DNA of 64,000 nucleotides from Geodermatophilus amargosae (GTDB taxonomy: Bacteria; Actinomycetota; Actinomycetes; Mycobacteriales; Geodermatophilaceae). A program made the position numbers and the translations under genes. Where the stretch lies: contig NZ_FPBA01000015.1 in assembly GCF_900116515.1 (NCBI RefSeq), positions 62,001 through 126,000 on the forward strand. The letters are read 5' to 3'. Below the pieces are notes generated by a model that saw only the letters and a list, made by a program, of their open reading frames with translations, searched no databases and was not told the origin of the DNA. Positions 44,340-52,620 of the stretch are shown one piece after another. Numbering within the stretch: the first letter of the stretch is position 1; each line of letters starts with the position of its first letter.

Positions 44340-45137
44340 TCAGGCCGGCGCCACCTGGAAGACCGGCCAGCCGATCTCCGTGCGCCACGCGGCCGGGTCC
44401 GCCGTGTCGCGCGGGCCGACCAGGTAGGTCTCGCGCACCGGCCCGGCCACCGCGAGCAGGTGCTCGACGACCCAGGCCCCCAGCTCGCCGTAGGTGACGT
44501 CGATGTCGTCGTGCGTGCCGACGTGGGTGGTCACGGCCAGCTCGACGGCCGGCAGGGTCACCGGGTGCACCCGGCCGCTGCTCGGTGGCCCGGCCACCGG
44601 GAGGTGCACCAGAACGTGCCCGCGCCCGGTCTCGAACAGCTCGTTCTCGTACACCCCGCCCGGCACGCCGGCCGGCTCGGGGACCACGGCGTCCAGCTCC
44701 GCCATGGCGCCGGCGTACCAGCCGAGGACGTCGCGCAGCTGCACGTCGTCCTCGACGGCGGCGACCGTGGTCGCCGGCACCCGGCGCAGCTCGACGTCCA
44801 CCGCCGCCGGCTCCGGCTGCAAGAGCCGGCGCAGCGAGGCCACCGCGGCGCGGGTCCGCTCCAGCCCGGACTCCAGCCGGTGCAGGTGGTCGGCGACGAG
44901 GGCCGCCCGCGTGCCGGGGTCGGAGGAGCGCAGGATGCGCTGGACGTCGGTGAGGGGGACGTCGAGCTCGCGCAGCCGGTGGATCACCTGCGCGGTCGGG
45001 ATCTGCTCGCCGGTGTAGTACCGGTAGCCGCTCGCGGCGTCCACCCGGGCCGGCTCCAGGAGGCCGGCGTCGTGGTAGCGGCGCAGCGTGCGGACGCTCA
45101 GGTGGGTCAGGCGGGAGAACTCACCGATCGAGAGCAC
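44340..45137 (-). CDS. MerR-family regulator with GyrI-like effector domain
   Basis: A 265-residue activator. The winged-helix N terminus is LSIGEFSRLTHLSVRTLRRY (about residues 2-21), followed by GLLEPARVDAASGYRYY, then the dimer coiled coil (about 75-115). The C terminus (about 120-265) is a GyrI-like/Bacterial-transcription-activator effector-binding domain that binds bulky hydrophobic cations in BmrR/TipA-type regulators. GTG 45137 lies only 11 bases from the 25-bp palindrome at 45149-45173, so the mRNA is nearly leaderless and the gene is probably autoregulated. It is divergent from a SnoaL-like gene. Confidence 0.85.
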   Translation of the reverse strand: MLSIGEFSRLTHLSVRTLRRYHDAGLLEPARVDAASGYRYYTGEQIPTAQVIHRLRELDVPLTDVQRILRSSDPGTRAALVADHLHRLESGLERTRAAVASLRRLLQPEPAAVDVELRRVPATTVAAVEDDVQLRDVLGWYAGAMAELDAVVPEPAGVPGGVYENELFETGRGHVLVHLPVAGPPSSGRVHPVTLPAVELAVTTHVGTHDDIDVTYGELGAWVVEHLLAVAGPVRETYLVGPRDTADPAAWRTEIGWPVFQVAPA

Positions 45138-45148
45138 CCGCGCACTCT

Positions 45149-45173
45149 GCACCCTCCCCCCGGGGGAGGGTGC
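45149..45173. promoter_or_regulatory. MerR-type operator, 12-bp arms
   Basis: GCACCCTCCCCC and its exact reverse complement GGGGGAGGGTGC flank a single central C. ACCCTCCC-type dyads are the typical binding sites of actinobacterial MerR regulators. This one lies in the 78-base gap between the MerR gene (start 45137) and the divergent small enzyme gene (start 45216), so it can control both. Confidence 0.75.
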
Positions 45174-45215
45174 AGCGCTTGACCCTCGGGCGCCGGGAGG
45201 TCGCACGGTCGCTGC

Positions 45216-45569
45216 ATGACCGCACCGACCACGATCCAGCCCACCGAGCTCCCGGCGCCGATCCGGGGCTTCCTGGCCGCGCACGCCGCCCGCGACGCCG
45301 ACACCGCCATCCGCGCCTTCACCCCGGATGCCGCGGTGACCGACGAGGGGCGCACCTTCCGCGGGACCGAGGAGGTCCTCGGCTTCCTCCGGCACTCCGG
45401 GTCGCAGTTCAGCTACACGACCACGCTGACCGGAGCCCAGCGGGTCGACGACGAGCACTGGGTGGCGGTCAACCACCTGGAGGGGGACTTCCCCGGCGGC
45501 GTCGCGGACCTGGCCTACCGCTTCACCATGGCCGGCGACCGCATCGCGGAGCTGGTCATCGCGCCCTGA
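45216..45569 (+). CDS. SnoaL/NTF2-like small protein
   Basis: A 117-residue protein with the cone-shaped NTF2/SnoaL fold. It has helices in IRGFLAAHAARDADTAIRAF, the DAAVTDEGRTFRGTEEVLGF core, and a curved sheet that ends YRFTMAGDRIAELVI. Enzymes in this family include polyketide cyclases and isomerases, but many have no known activity. It is divergent from, and probably regulated by, the MerR protein. It starts a unit with the hydrolase that follows. Confidence 0.8.
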   Translation: MTAPTTIQPTELPAPIRGFLAAHAARDADTAIRAFTPDAAVTDEGRTFRGTEEVLGFLRHSGSQFSYTTTLTGAQRVDDEHWVAVNHLEGDFPGGVADLAYRFTMAGDRIAELVIAP

Positions 45570-45588
45570 CCCCGTCCTCCACCCACCG

Positions 45589-46392
45589 GTGGCGTGGCCA
45601 CCACGTGGTCACCGCCACTCACGACCCGAGAGGAACGGATCGACGACGAGCACCACCCCCGAGCCCCGCACGGACACGACGACGCCCACGGTGGTGCTCG
45701 TCCACGGGGCCTTCGCCGACTCCTCCAGCTGGAACGGCGTGATCGCGCAGCTCCGCCGCCACGGCCATCCGGTCATCGCGGCGGCCAACCCGCTCCGCGG
45801 CCTGCACGACGACGCCCGGTCCCTGCGCAGCGTCCTCGACAGCGTGGACGGCCCGATCGTGGTCGCCGGCCACTCCTACGGCGGGACCGTCGTGAGCGAG
45901 GCCGCCGACGGCCACCCCCGGGTGACGGCTCTCGTCCACGTCGCCGGCTTCAGCCCGGAGGAGGGCGAGAGCACCGGCGAGCTGGCCGCGGTGTTCCCGG
46001 GTGGCGAGCTGGGACCGGCCCTGCGTCCCGTGCCGGTGACCACCGACGACCGCGGGACCGTCACCGACCTCCACATCCGGCAGGACCGGTTCCGGGAGGT
46101 CTTCGCCGCCGACGTCCCCCGGACGGTGGCCGACCTGATGGCCGTCACGCAGCGGCCCGTCGTCGCCGACGCGCTGGAGGACGAGGCGACGCGCGCCGCC
46201 TGGAAGACCGTCCCGTCGTGGACCCTCGTCACCACGCAGGACCTGGCCGTCCCCGCCGACTCCATGCGGTTCATGGCCGAGCGCGCGAGGTCCCGGACCG
46301 TCGAGATCGACGCCTCGCGCGCGGTGACCGTCGCCCGGCCCGGTGCGGTCGCCCGCCTGATCGACGAGGCGGTCCGCGCGACCGCTGGCTGA
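45589..46392 (+). CDS. Alpha/beta-hydrolase; start codon problem
   Basis: A serine hydrolase with oxyanion motif VVLVHGAFADSSSW and nucleophile elbow AGHSYGG. A late segment WTLVTTQDLAVPADSMRF sits where the acid residue lies, but the usual catalytic His near the C terminus is not clear (VEIDASRAVTVARPGAVARL appears to have lost it). The only standard in-frame start is GTG 45589 with a poor site. The better ribosome-binding site GAGAGGAA is followed by ACG codons (45651-45656) rather than ATG, and the expected N terminus would be (M)STTPEPRTD. Either a weak GTG or a rare ACG start is used, or the start has been lost. Homologues are often annotated as salicylate esterase-like. Confidence 0.7.
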   Translation: MAWPPRGHRHSRPERNGSTTSTTPEPRTDTTTPTVVLVHGAFADSSSWNGVIAQLRRHGHPVIAAANPLRGLHDDARSLRSVLDSVDGPIVVAGHSYGGTVVSEAADGHPRVTALVHVAGFSPEEGESTGELAAVFPGGELGPALRPVPVTTDDRGTVTDLHIRQDRFREVFAADVPRTVADLMAVTQRPVVADALEDEATRAAWKTVPSWTLVTTQDLAVPADSMRFMAERARSRTVEIDASRAVTVARPGAVARLIDEAVRATAG

Positions 46393-46512
46393 ACGGGTAC
46401 GCCGAAGGACCCACGGCCGGTCCTGCGACCGGCGGGTGGATCCCATTGCTCCCCCGTGTCGGCGCGGCGTACGTTGCGCCGCACTCCGCCACCGCTCGGG
46501 AGGGGATGGTCC

Positions 46513-48267
46513 GTGGACACGAGCAGCACCGACGTCCTGGTCGTCGGGGCCGGCCCCACCGGCCTGACCCTGGCCTGCGAGTTGCGGCGACGGGGGATCG
46601 ACTGCCGGGTGGTCGAGAGGGCCACCGAGCCGCACTACCGGTCGCGCGGCAAGGGGCTCCAGCCCCGCAGCCTCGAGGTCCTCGACGACCTGGGCATCGC
46701 GGGAGCCGCGCTGGAGCGGGGACGGCGGGACAACCACCTGCGGCTCTACGTCGGGGGCCGGCTGACCGCTGACGTCCGGGTGCCGGCACGGCCGCCGGCT
46801 CCGGGTGTGCCGTATCCCGACCTCCTCATCATCCCCCAGTGGTGCACCGAGCAGGTCCTGCGCGGACGACTGGAGTCCCTGGGCGGAGGGGTCGAGTTCG
46901 GCCGCGAGCTGACCTCGGTCGAGCAGGACGGCGAGGGGGTGACGGCGACGGTGCGCGCACCGGCCGAGGAGGGAGCAGCCGAACGCGTCCGGGCCCGGTA
47001 CGTGGTCGCCTGCGACGGGGGGCACAGCGCCGTCCGGGACCTCGTGGGGCTGCGCATGGTCGGCACCGCGAGGACACAGCACTTCGTCCTCGGCGACGTG
47101 CGCATCGACGGCCTCGAGCCCGGGGTGTCGCACGCCTGGTTCGACGGTGACACGTACCTGGCCGCCGACCCGCTCTCCGGTACGGGCGTGTGGCAGGTGC
47201 AGGCCAACGTCGAGGTCGCCCCGGACGGGAGCGTCGAGCCGGCGTCACTGGAGCTGTTCCAGCGGCTGTTCGCCGAGCGCGGGCTGGGCTCCGTCCACCT
47301 GCACGACCCGACGTGGCTGTCGGACTTCTCGCCCCGGGTGGCGCTGGTGGACCGCTACCGGGTGGGACGGGTCCTCCTGGCGGGGGACGCGGCCCACGTG
47401 CACAGCCCGGCCGGGGGACAGGGCATGAACACCGGCATCCAGGACGCCTACAACCTCGGCTGGAAGCTCGCGCTCGTGCTCGAGGGGAAGGCGTCCGACC
47501 ACCTGCTCGACACGTACGAGGAGGAACGGCGTCCGGTCGCCCGTTCGGTCCTGCGCGGCAGCGACGTGGGGCACGGCGTCGTGTTCTCGGGTCATCCGGT
47601 CGTGCGGGTGCTGCGCGAGCGGGTGCTCGCACCCCTCCTCCAGGTGGGTGCCGTCCAGCGCATGATCCTGGACAGGGCGGCGGAGCTGGGCGTGGGCTAC
47701 CGCAACGGCCCCCTGGCGCAGGACCTCCGGGCACCGTTCCGCCTGTCGAGGGCGTCAGGAGCGGACCGACACCGGGTGGTGGACCTGCTCGGACGGCTAC
47801 GGTTCGGCCGGGGTCCGCACGGCGGTGACCGGGCGCCGGACGCCCGGGGCCGGGACGCCGGCGGGGAGCCGGTTCGCGTGTTCGACCACCTCCGGGGGCC
47901 GCACTGGTCCCTGCTGCTCTTCCCGGGGGCGCACACGGAGCCGGAGGAGCCGGTACGCCTGGCCGGGATCGCCCGTCACGTCGAGGACCTGACGGGCGGC
48001 GAGGTGCGGTCCTGTCTGGTGCTCCCGTCGGGAGCACCACCGGCCGGGATCCCGGGTGATCGCGTCCTCCACGACGTCGACGGGGAGGCCCACCGCCTCT
48101 ACGGGGCGCAGGCCGGCGCGCTCTACCTGGTCCGTCCGGACGGCTACGTCGGTCACCGAGCCCAGCCGGCCGAGAGCCGCGGCGTCCTCGAGTTCCTCGG
48201 CTCCGTGTACCGGGGGAGCGCCACGCGGGTGCCGACCACCGACGAGCGGGTGCCCGCCCCGGGGTGA
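46513..48267 (+). CDS. FAD-dependent aromatic-ring monooxygenase
   Basis: A 584-residue class A flavin monooxygenase. The FAD-binding motif VLVVGAGPTGLTLACELRRR (residues about 8-27) and the NADPH/FAD DG motif VACDGGHSAVRDLVG are both present. The GD motif LLAGDAAHVHSPAGGQGMNT (about residues 290-309) is followed by a C-terminal thioredoxin-like domain, as in phenol hydroxylase and PheA/TfdB-type enzymes. It should hydroxylate a phenolic or polyketide-like substrate using NAD(P)H and oxygen. GTG 46513 with AGGGGATGG nearby. It is the first gene of a catabolic-looking region. Confidence 0.9.
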   Translation: MDTSSTDVLVVGAGPTGLTLACELRRRGIDCRVVERATEPHYRSRGKGLQPRSLEVLDDLGIAGAALERGRRDNHLRLYVGGRLTADVRVPARPPAPGVPYPDLLIIPQWCTEQVLRGRLESLGGGVEFGRELTSVEQDGEGVTATVRAPAEEGAAERVRARYVVACDGGHSAVRDLVGLRMVGTARTQHFVLGDVRIDGLEPGVSHAWFDGDTYLAADPLSGTGVWQVQANVEVAPDGSVEPASLELFQRLFAERGLGSVHLHDPTWLSDFSPRVALVDRYRVGRVLLAGDAAHVHSPAGGQGMNTGIQDAYNLGWKLALVLEGKASDHLLDTYEEERRPVARSVLRGSDVGHGVVFSGHPVVRVLRERVLAPLLQVGAVQRMILDRAAELGVGYRNGPLAQDLRAPFRLSRASGADRHRVVDLLGRLRFGRGPHGGDRAPDARGRDAGGEPVRVFDHLRGPHWSLLLFPGAHTEPEEPVRLAGIARHVEDLTGGEVRSCLVLPSGAPPAGIPGDRVLHDVDGEAHRLYGAQAGALYLVRPDGYVGHRAQPAESRGVLEFLGSVYRGSATRVPTTDERVPAPG

Positions 48268-48304
48268 GCCGCCCGGGAGGCGGTCGTCCCGAACGCTCCC
48301 GCGC

Positions 48305-49525
48305 TCAGCCCACCGGCGTGGCCGCAGCCGGGCGCACGTGCTCCGGCCGGAGACCCATGCCGATGAAGCGGCCGGTCAGGTGCCTCAACGCGGGCAGCCG
48401 GCGGATCACCCGGATCGGGAGCGGGTCCGGCCGGTCCTCGGCGGCCGGTCCCGACCGTGGGTAGAGGTTGCCGACCACCCTGATCTGGAACGCCTGGGTC
48501 AGGCGTGTGGCCGGTTCCCTGCGGCGCTGGACGGCGCGCAGGTGGCCGGTCGTCGGACCGCCGGCACGGAAGGCCGGCGCCAGCACGTCGGCGGCGGCGA
48601 CGGCGTCCTGGACGGCGAGGTTGATGCCGACGCCTCCCGCGGGCGACATGGCGTGGGCCGCGTCCCCGATGCACAGCAGGCCCGGGCGGTACCACCTGCG
48701 CAGCCGGTCCACCCGCACGCTGAGCAGCTTGACCTGCTCCCAGTCCGTCAGCTCCCCGAGCCGGTCGGCGAACACCGGCACCAGCGCGGCGACCGCGGCC
48801 CGGAACGCCGGCAGTCCGCGCTCCTGCACGCGGGCGAAGCCCTGGTGGGGGATGACGTGGGCGAGCTGCCAGTACGTGCCCCGGTCGATGCAGACGAGGA
48901 CGCTGTCCCCCTCGGTCCGGAAGAAGGGGACGTCGTCGCCGGGCCTCCTGGGCAGCCGGAACCAGAGGACGTCGATCGGTGGTGACGCCGCGACCACCTC
49001 GAGTCCCGCGCGCTCGCGGACGACGGAGTCGCGGCCGTCGGCGGCGAGGACGAGGTCGGCGCGGACCTCGAGCGGCCCGTCCGCCGTCTCGGCCCGGACG
49101 CCGGCGATCCGCCCGGAGTCGACGACGAGGTCGGTGACCTCGGCCTCCCGGAGGAGGCGGAACGTCGGATGCCTCTCCGCCTGGACGCGGAGGAAGTCGA
49201 GGAAGTCCCACTGCGGCACGAAGGCGATGAACCCGTACGGCCGGAGCCGCGTGAACTCGGCGATGGTCAGCGGTCCGGACGCCGTCTCCATGGTGACCCG
49301 TGGCATCCGGGTGTGCGGCAGCGCGAGGAACTCCTCGGCGATGCCCAGCTCCGCGAGGACCCGCAGCGTCGCCGGGTGGATCGTGTCGCCACGGAAGTCC
49401 CGGAAGAAGTCCTCGTGCTTCTCCAGGACCGTCACGTCCACGCCTGCGCGGGCCAGCAGCAGGCCGGCCATCATCCCGGCCGGCCCGCCGCCCACCACGC
49501 AGCACGTCGTCGTCTGCACGCGCAT
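48305..49525 (-). CDS. FAD-dependent monooxygenase, short form
   Basis: A 406-residue flavoprotein with VVGGGPAGMMAGLLLARAG at the N terminus, LAADGRDSVVRERAGL (DG motif), and LLCIGDAAHAMSPAGGVGIN (GD motif). It lacks the C-terminal thioredoxin-like domain and resembles 4-hydroxybenzoate-3-hydroxylase/UbiH-like enzymes. ATG 49525 was chosen at the FAD fold; a longer frame upstream is possible but not needed. It converges with the larger monooxygenase (37 bases between stops) and follows the amidohydrolase on the same strand. Confidence 0.88.
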   Translation of the reverse strand: MRVQTTTCCVVGGGPAGMMAGLLLARAGVDVTVLEKHEDFFRDFRGDTIHPATLRVLAELGIAEEFLALPHTRMPRVTMETASGPLTIAEFTRLRPYGFIAFVPQWDFLDFLRVQAERHPTFRLLREAEVTDLVVDSGRIAGVRAETADGPLEVRADLVLAADGRDSVVRERAGLEVVAASPPIDVLWFRLPRRPGDDVPFFRTEGDSVLVCIDRGTYWQLAHVIPHQGFARVQERGLPAFRAAVAALVPVFADRLGELTDWEQVKLLSVRVDRLRRWYRPGLLCIGDAAHAMSPAGGVGINLAVQDAVAAADVLAPAFRAGGPTTGHLRAVQRRREPATRLTQAFQIRVVGNLYPRSGPAAEDRPDPLPIRVIRRLPALRHLTGRFIGMGLRPEHVRPAAATPVG

Positions 49526-49629
49526 GCGCCACCTTGGCGCTGCCCGGCGCGCCGGTCCACCCCTCATGGCCCGGCGGGGTGCCCGACCGGTGCACGGGCG
49601 CCCCGGTCACGCCGGCGGCACGACCACCG

Positions 49630-51132
49630 TCACCGGCCGAGGACCCGCTCCTCACCGCCGGCGCGCTTGGACTCGTCCTTGTAGTCGGTGTACTGGTACG
49701 GGTTCTCCAGGATCTCGGCCTCGGCCTCCGGCCGCTCGGGGAACATGCCCTGCTGCCAGGCCTCCTCGCCGATCTCCGCACGCAGGTACTCGACCGTCGC
49801 CTCGACCTCACGGCGCACGGGGGCCAGGTCGATGCCCACGAGCCTGCCGTCGTACTTCACCACCCGGCCGTCGACGACCACGGTGTGCACGTCGCCCCGC
49901 TGGGCCTGGAAGACCACGTGCCCGTACGGGTTCAGCAACGGGAACGACACCGGCGAGGCGTCGTTCTTGACCAGCACGACATCGGCCTTCTTGCCCTCCT
50001 GCAGGCTGCCCAGGTCGTCGCGGCCGAGCGCGGAGGCGCCGCCCCGCGTGGTCCACGCGACGACCTGCTGCGCCCGCAGCCGCAGGTGCGTGATCGTGTC
50101 CCCCCTGAGGTGGGCGTCCATGTGCTCGGCCATCCGGTCGGCGTTCAGCGTGGCCCGCATCGCGGAGAACATGTCGCCGCTCCACCACACGCTCGTGTCC
50201 ATCGACAGCGAGACCGGGATGCCGTACTGCAGCACCTGCTCGGTGGGCGCGTGCCCCTGGCCGGCGCTGCACTCCGACTCGGTCGCCACCGAGATGGACC
50301 CGCCCGTGGCGGCGATCCGCTGGTAGCTGTCCCGGGTGAGGGTCGAGGCGTGCACGTACACCGTCTCCGGGGTCGTGAACCCGTGCTCGTGCATCAGCCG
50401 GATGCCGTCGTCGTTCGTGGCACCCCAGACCCCGGCGTGCGTCGTCACCGGGATGCCGAGGTCACGGGCCACCTCGAAGGCCGCCTTCTCGGGGAAGGCC
50501 GGGTCCCCGGTGACGTCGAAGGCGACCTGCACGCCCATCCGGTCGTCGGCGTCGTCGCGCAGCCGCTCCAGCAACGAGCGGACGGCGGGGTCGGCCGTCC
50601 ACTCCCACGGGCCGGCCTGGATGTTGCCGTAGGCGAGGACGAACCGGCCGGGCACCGAGCGGAGCGCCTCCAGAGCGGCCTCGCCGTGCTCGATGGTGTG
50701 CAGGTTGTGCGACCAGTCGACCGTCGTCGTGACGCCGGCGTCGAGCGACTCGATGGCCGCCAGCCGGTTGCCCGCGGCGATGTCCTGCGGGCGGAACTTC
50801 TTGCCGTGCTCGAGGTAGTACCAGACGAAGTACTGGGTCAGCGTCCAGTCGGCGCCGTACCCCCGCATGGCGGTCTGCCACATGTGGCGGTGCGTGTCGA
50901 TCATGCCGGGCATGACGATGCCGCCGCGGGCGTCGATCTCCTGGGTGCCGTCGGGCACGGGGAGCCCCTGGCCGACGCCGGCGATCCGGTCGTCGACGAC
51001 GAGCACGTCGGCGTCCCGGAGGACCGTCGAGGCGTCGTCCATGGTCAGGACGGTCCCTCCGCGGAACACCAGCGGACGGCCGGCGACGGGGGCGCCAGCC
51101 TCGTTCCCGCGTGCGGTACCGGGCAGGCTCAT
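49630..51132 (-). CDS. Amidohydrolase, ATZ/TRZ-like metal-dependent deaminase/hydrolase
   Basis: A 500-residue amidohydrolase-superfamily enzyme. The N-terminal beta-sandwich is followed by metal ligands GMIDTHRHMWQT (HxH), His in VTTHAGVWG, His in VYVHASTLT and Asp in LSMDTSVWWSGD. The C-terminal KKADVVLVKND sandwich closes it. The pattern fits subtype III enzymes that deaminate or hydrolyse ring compounds (guanine deaminase, triazine and related hydrolases). The substrate is unknown. ATG 51132 has a GAGGAG site. It is divergent from the intradiol dioxygenase, hinting at a shared ring-degradation pathway. Confidence 0.85.
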   Translation of the reverse strand: MSLPGTARGNEAGAPVAGRPLVFRGGTVLTMDDASTVLRDADVLVVDDRIAGVGQGLPVPDGTQEIDARGGIVMPGMIDTHRHMWQTAMRGYGADWTLTQYFVWYYLEHGKKFRPQDIAAGNRLAAIESLDAGVTTTVDWSHNLHTIEHGEAALEALRSVPGRFVLAYGNIQAGPWEWTADPAVRSLLERLRDDADDRMGVQVAFDVTGDPAFPEKAAFEVARDLGIPVTTHAGVWGATNDDGIRLMHEHGFTTPETVYVHASTLTRDSYQRIAATGGSISVATESECSAGQGHAPTEQVLQYGIPVSLSMDTSVWWSGDMFSAMRATLNADRMAEHMDAHLRGDTITHLRLRAQQVVAWTTRGGASALGRDDLGSLQEGKKADVVLVKNDASPVSFPLLNPYGHVVFQAQRGDVHTVVVDGRVVKYDGRLVGIDLAPVRREVEATVEYLRAEIGEEAWQQGMFPERPEAEAEILENPYQYTDYKDESKRAGGEERVLGR

Positions 51133-51305
51133 CGTCTTCTCCTCGGACGTCGGCGGACTCTCCCGGACCCGGTGTTCGCGCAGCGGGCCGAGCCCGGGCC
51201 GTGCCACCCTCGTGTGGCCTGGGTCACGTGTCAAGGAGGCCGCGGGCGGATCGATCGACGTCGCGGACGGTGCCCGCCGTCCCCACGGCTCGCGAGGAGG
51301 TTCCC

Positions 51306-52169
51306 GTGCAACCGGTCACCGAGGACAACATCACCGAGCTCGCCGTCGAGCGGTGGCGGACCGCGCACGATCCGCGGGTGGCCGAGCTCATGGCGGCACT
51401 GGTGCGCCACCTGCACGACTTCGCCCGCGAGGTCCGGCTGACCGAGGCGGAGTGGGCGGCGGCGGTGCGGTGGCTCACCCGGGCCGGCCAGATCAGCGAC
51501 GACAAGCGCGAGGAGTTCATCCTCGCCTCTGACGTCCTCGGCCTGTCGATGCTCGTGGTCCAGATGAACCACCGCCTCGACCCGGTGGCGACTCCGGCGA
51601 CGGTGCTCGGGCCCTTCCACATCGAGGGCTCGCCGGAGCTCGGCTTCGGCGGGGACATGTCCGACGGCGTCCCCGGGACCCCGCTGTTCGTCCACGGCAC
51701 CGTCCGGGACCTGGACGGGGACCCCGTGGCCGGCGGTGTGCTCGACGTCTGGCAGGCCGACACGGAGGGCGCCTACGAGTCGCAGATCCCCGGCCTCGAC
51801 GAGGCCCGGCTGCGGGCCCGGTACACGACCCGCGAGGACGGCAGCTACTGCCTGCGCACCATCGTGCCGCGGGGGTACACCATCCCGATGGACGGACCCG
51901 TCGGCGACCTGGTCGCGCGGACGGGGATCAGCCACTTCCGGCCCGCGCACGTCCACTTCCTGATCGACGTGCCCGGCTACGAGCCGCTGGTCACGCACCT
52001 GTTCCAGGAGGGCGCGGAGTACCTGGACAGCGACGTCGTCTTCGGCACCAAGCAGGAACTGGTCGTCGCGTTCGAGCAGCGCGAGCCCGGTGCCACCCCG
52101 GACGGCGGCACGTCGGCCGACCCCTGGGTCGAGGCCCGCTACGACTTCGTGTTGCAGCGGCAGGCGTAG
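51306..52169 (+). CDS. Intradiol ring-cleavage dioxygenase (hydroxyquinol/catechol 1,2-type)
   Basis: A 287-residue non-haem Fe(III) dioxygenase. The N-terminal helical dimerisation domain (residues 1-95) precedes the beta-sandwich with VLGPFHIEGSPE. The conserved VDVWQAD-type block reads LDVWQADTEGAYE. Tyr ligands lie in ARYTTREDGSYCLRTI (Tyr near residue 177) and PRGYTIPMDGP. His ligands lie in HFRPAHVHFLI (near residues 215-222). It should cleave catechol or hydroxyquinol to a muconate or maleylacetate derivative. GTG 51306 after GAGGAGG. The two flavin monooxygenases nearby could supply its dihydroxy substrate. Confidence 0.92.
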   Translation: MQPVTEDNITELAVERWRTAHDPRVAELMAALVRHLHDFAREVRLTEAEWAAAVRWLTRAGQISDDKREEFILASDVLGLSMLVVQMNHRLDPVATPATVLGPFHIEGSPELGFGGDMSDGVPGTPLFVHGTVRDLDGDPVAGGVLDVWQADTEGAYESQIPGLDEARLRARYTTREDGSYCLRTIVPRGYTIPMDGPVGDLVARTGISHFRPAHVHFLIDVPGYEPLVTHLFQEGAEYLDSDVVFGTKQELVVAFEQREPGATPDGGTSADPWVEARYDFVLQRQA

Positions 52170-52190
52170 CGGCAGGCGTGGGGCCCGGGC

Positions 52191-52586
52191 TCAGGCCGGC
52201 AGGGGCGTGGGGGCGTAGGCCAGCAGCTGCCACCCACCCGAGGCCCTCGTCCAGACCGCGAGGGCCAGGTTGTCGATCGTCCTGGGCCTGCCGTCGACGT
52301 CCAGGTCGGCGGTCATGCGGCCGACCACGAGGGCGCTGTCGCCCACGACGGCGACCCGCTCCACCGGGTGGTCGATGCGCCGGTAGACGTAGTAGCCCGA
52401 GCGCACCTTCTCGAGGTACTGGTCCTTGGTGTCCCGGGCGCCGCTGGAGTGGGCGTAGCTCAGCTCGGCCGCGCACGACGCGTCGAGCGTCGCCAGGTCG
52501 GCGTCGAGCATGGCCTGGTAGCGGCGGTCCTCCGCCGCCAGCACCGCACGGACGTCCTCGGGGTCCCCGACGTGGTCCTCGCCCAT
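52191..52586 (-). CDS. SnoaL/NTF2-like protein (DUF4440-type)
   Basis: A 131-residue NTF2-like protein with VLAAEDRRYQAMLDADLATL, the ELSYAHSSGARDTKDQYLEK core and a final sheet that ends WQLLAYAPTPL. This is the pattern of DUF4440/ketosteroid-isomerase-like proteins, whose activity is mostly unknown. It converges with the dioxygenase with only 21 bases between stops and is followed upstream by the MetE-like gene on the same strand. Confidence 0.8.
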   Translation of the reverse strand: MGEDHVGDPEDVRAVLAAEDRRYQAMLDADLATLDASCAAELSYAHSSGARDTKDQYLEKVRSGYYVYRRIDHPVERVAVVGDSALVVGRMTADLDVDGRPRTIDNLALAVWTRASGGWQLLAYAPTPLPA

Positions 52587-52620
52587 GGGTCGATGATCGA
52601 CCCGACCGGCGGCGGCCGCG

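Noticed and set aside
44209-44340. Terminator between the MFS and MerR genes
   Set aside because: Only a loopless palindrome (CCCGTGCACGGG) is present; no stem-loop comparable to those at 12846 or 39300 was found.
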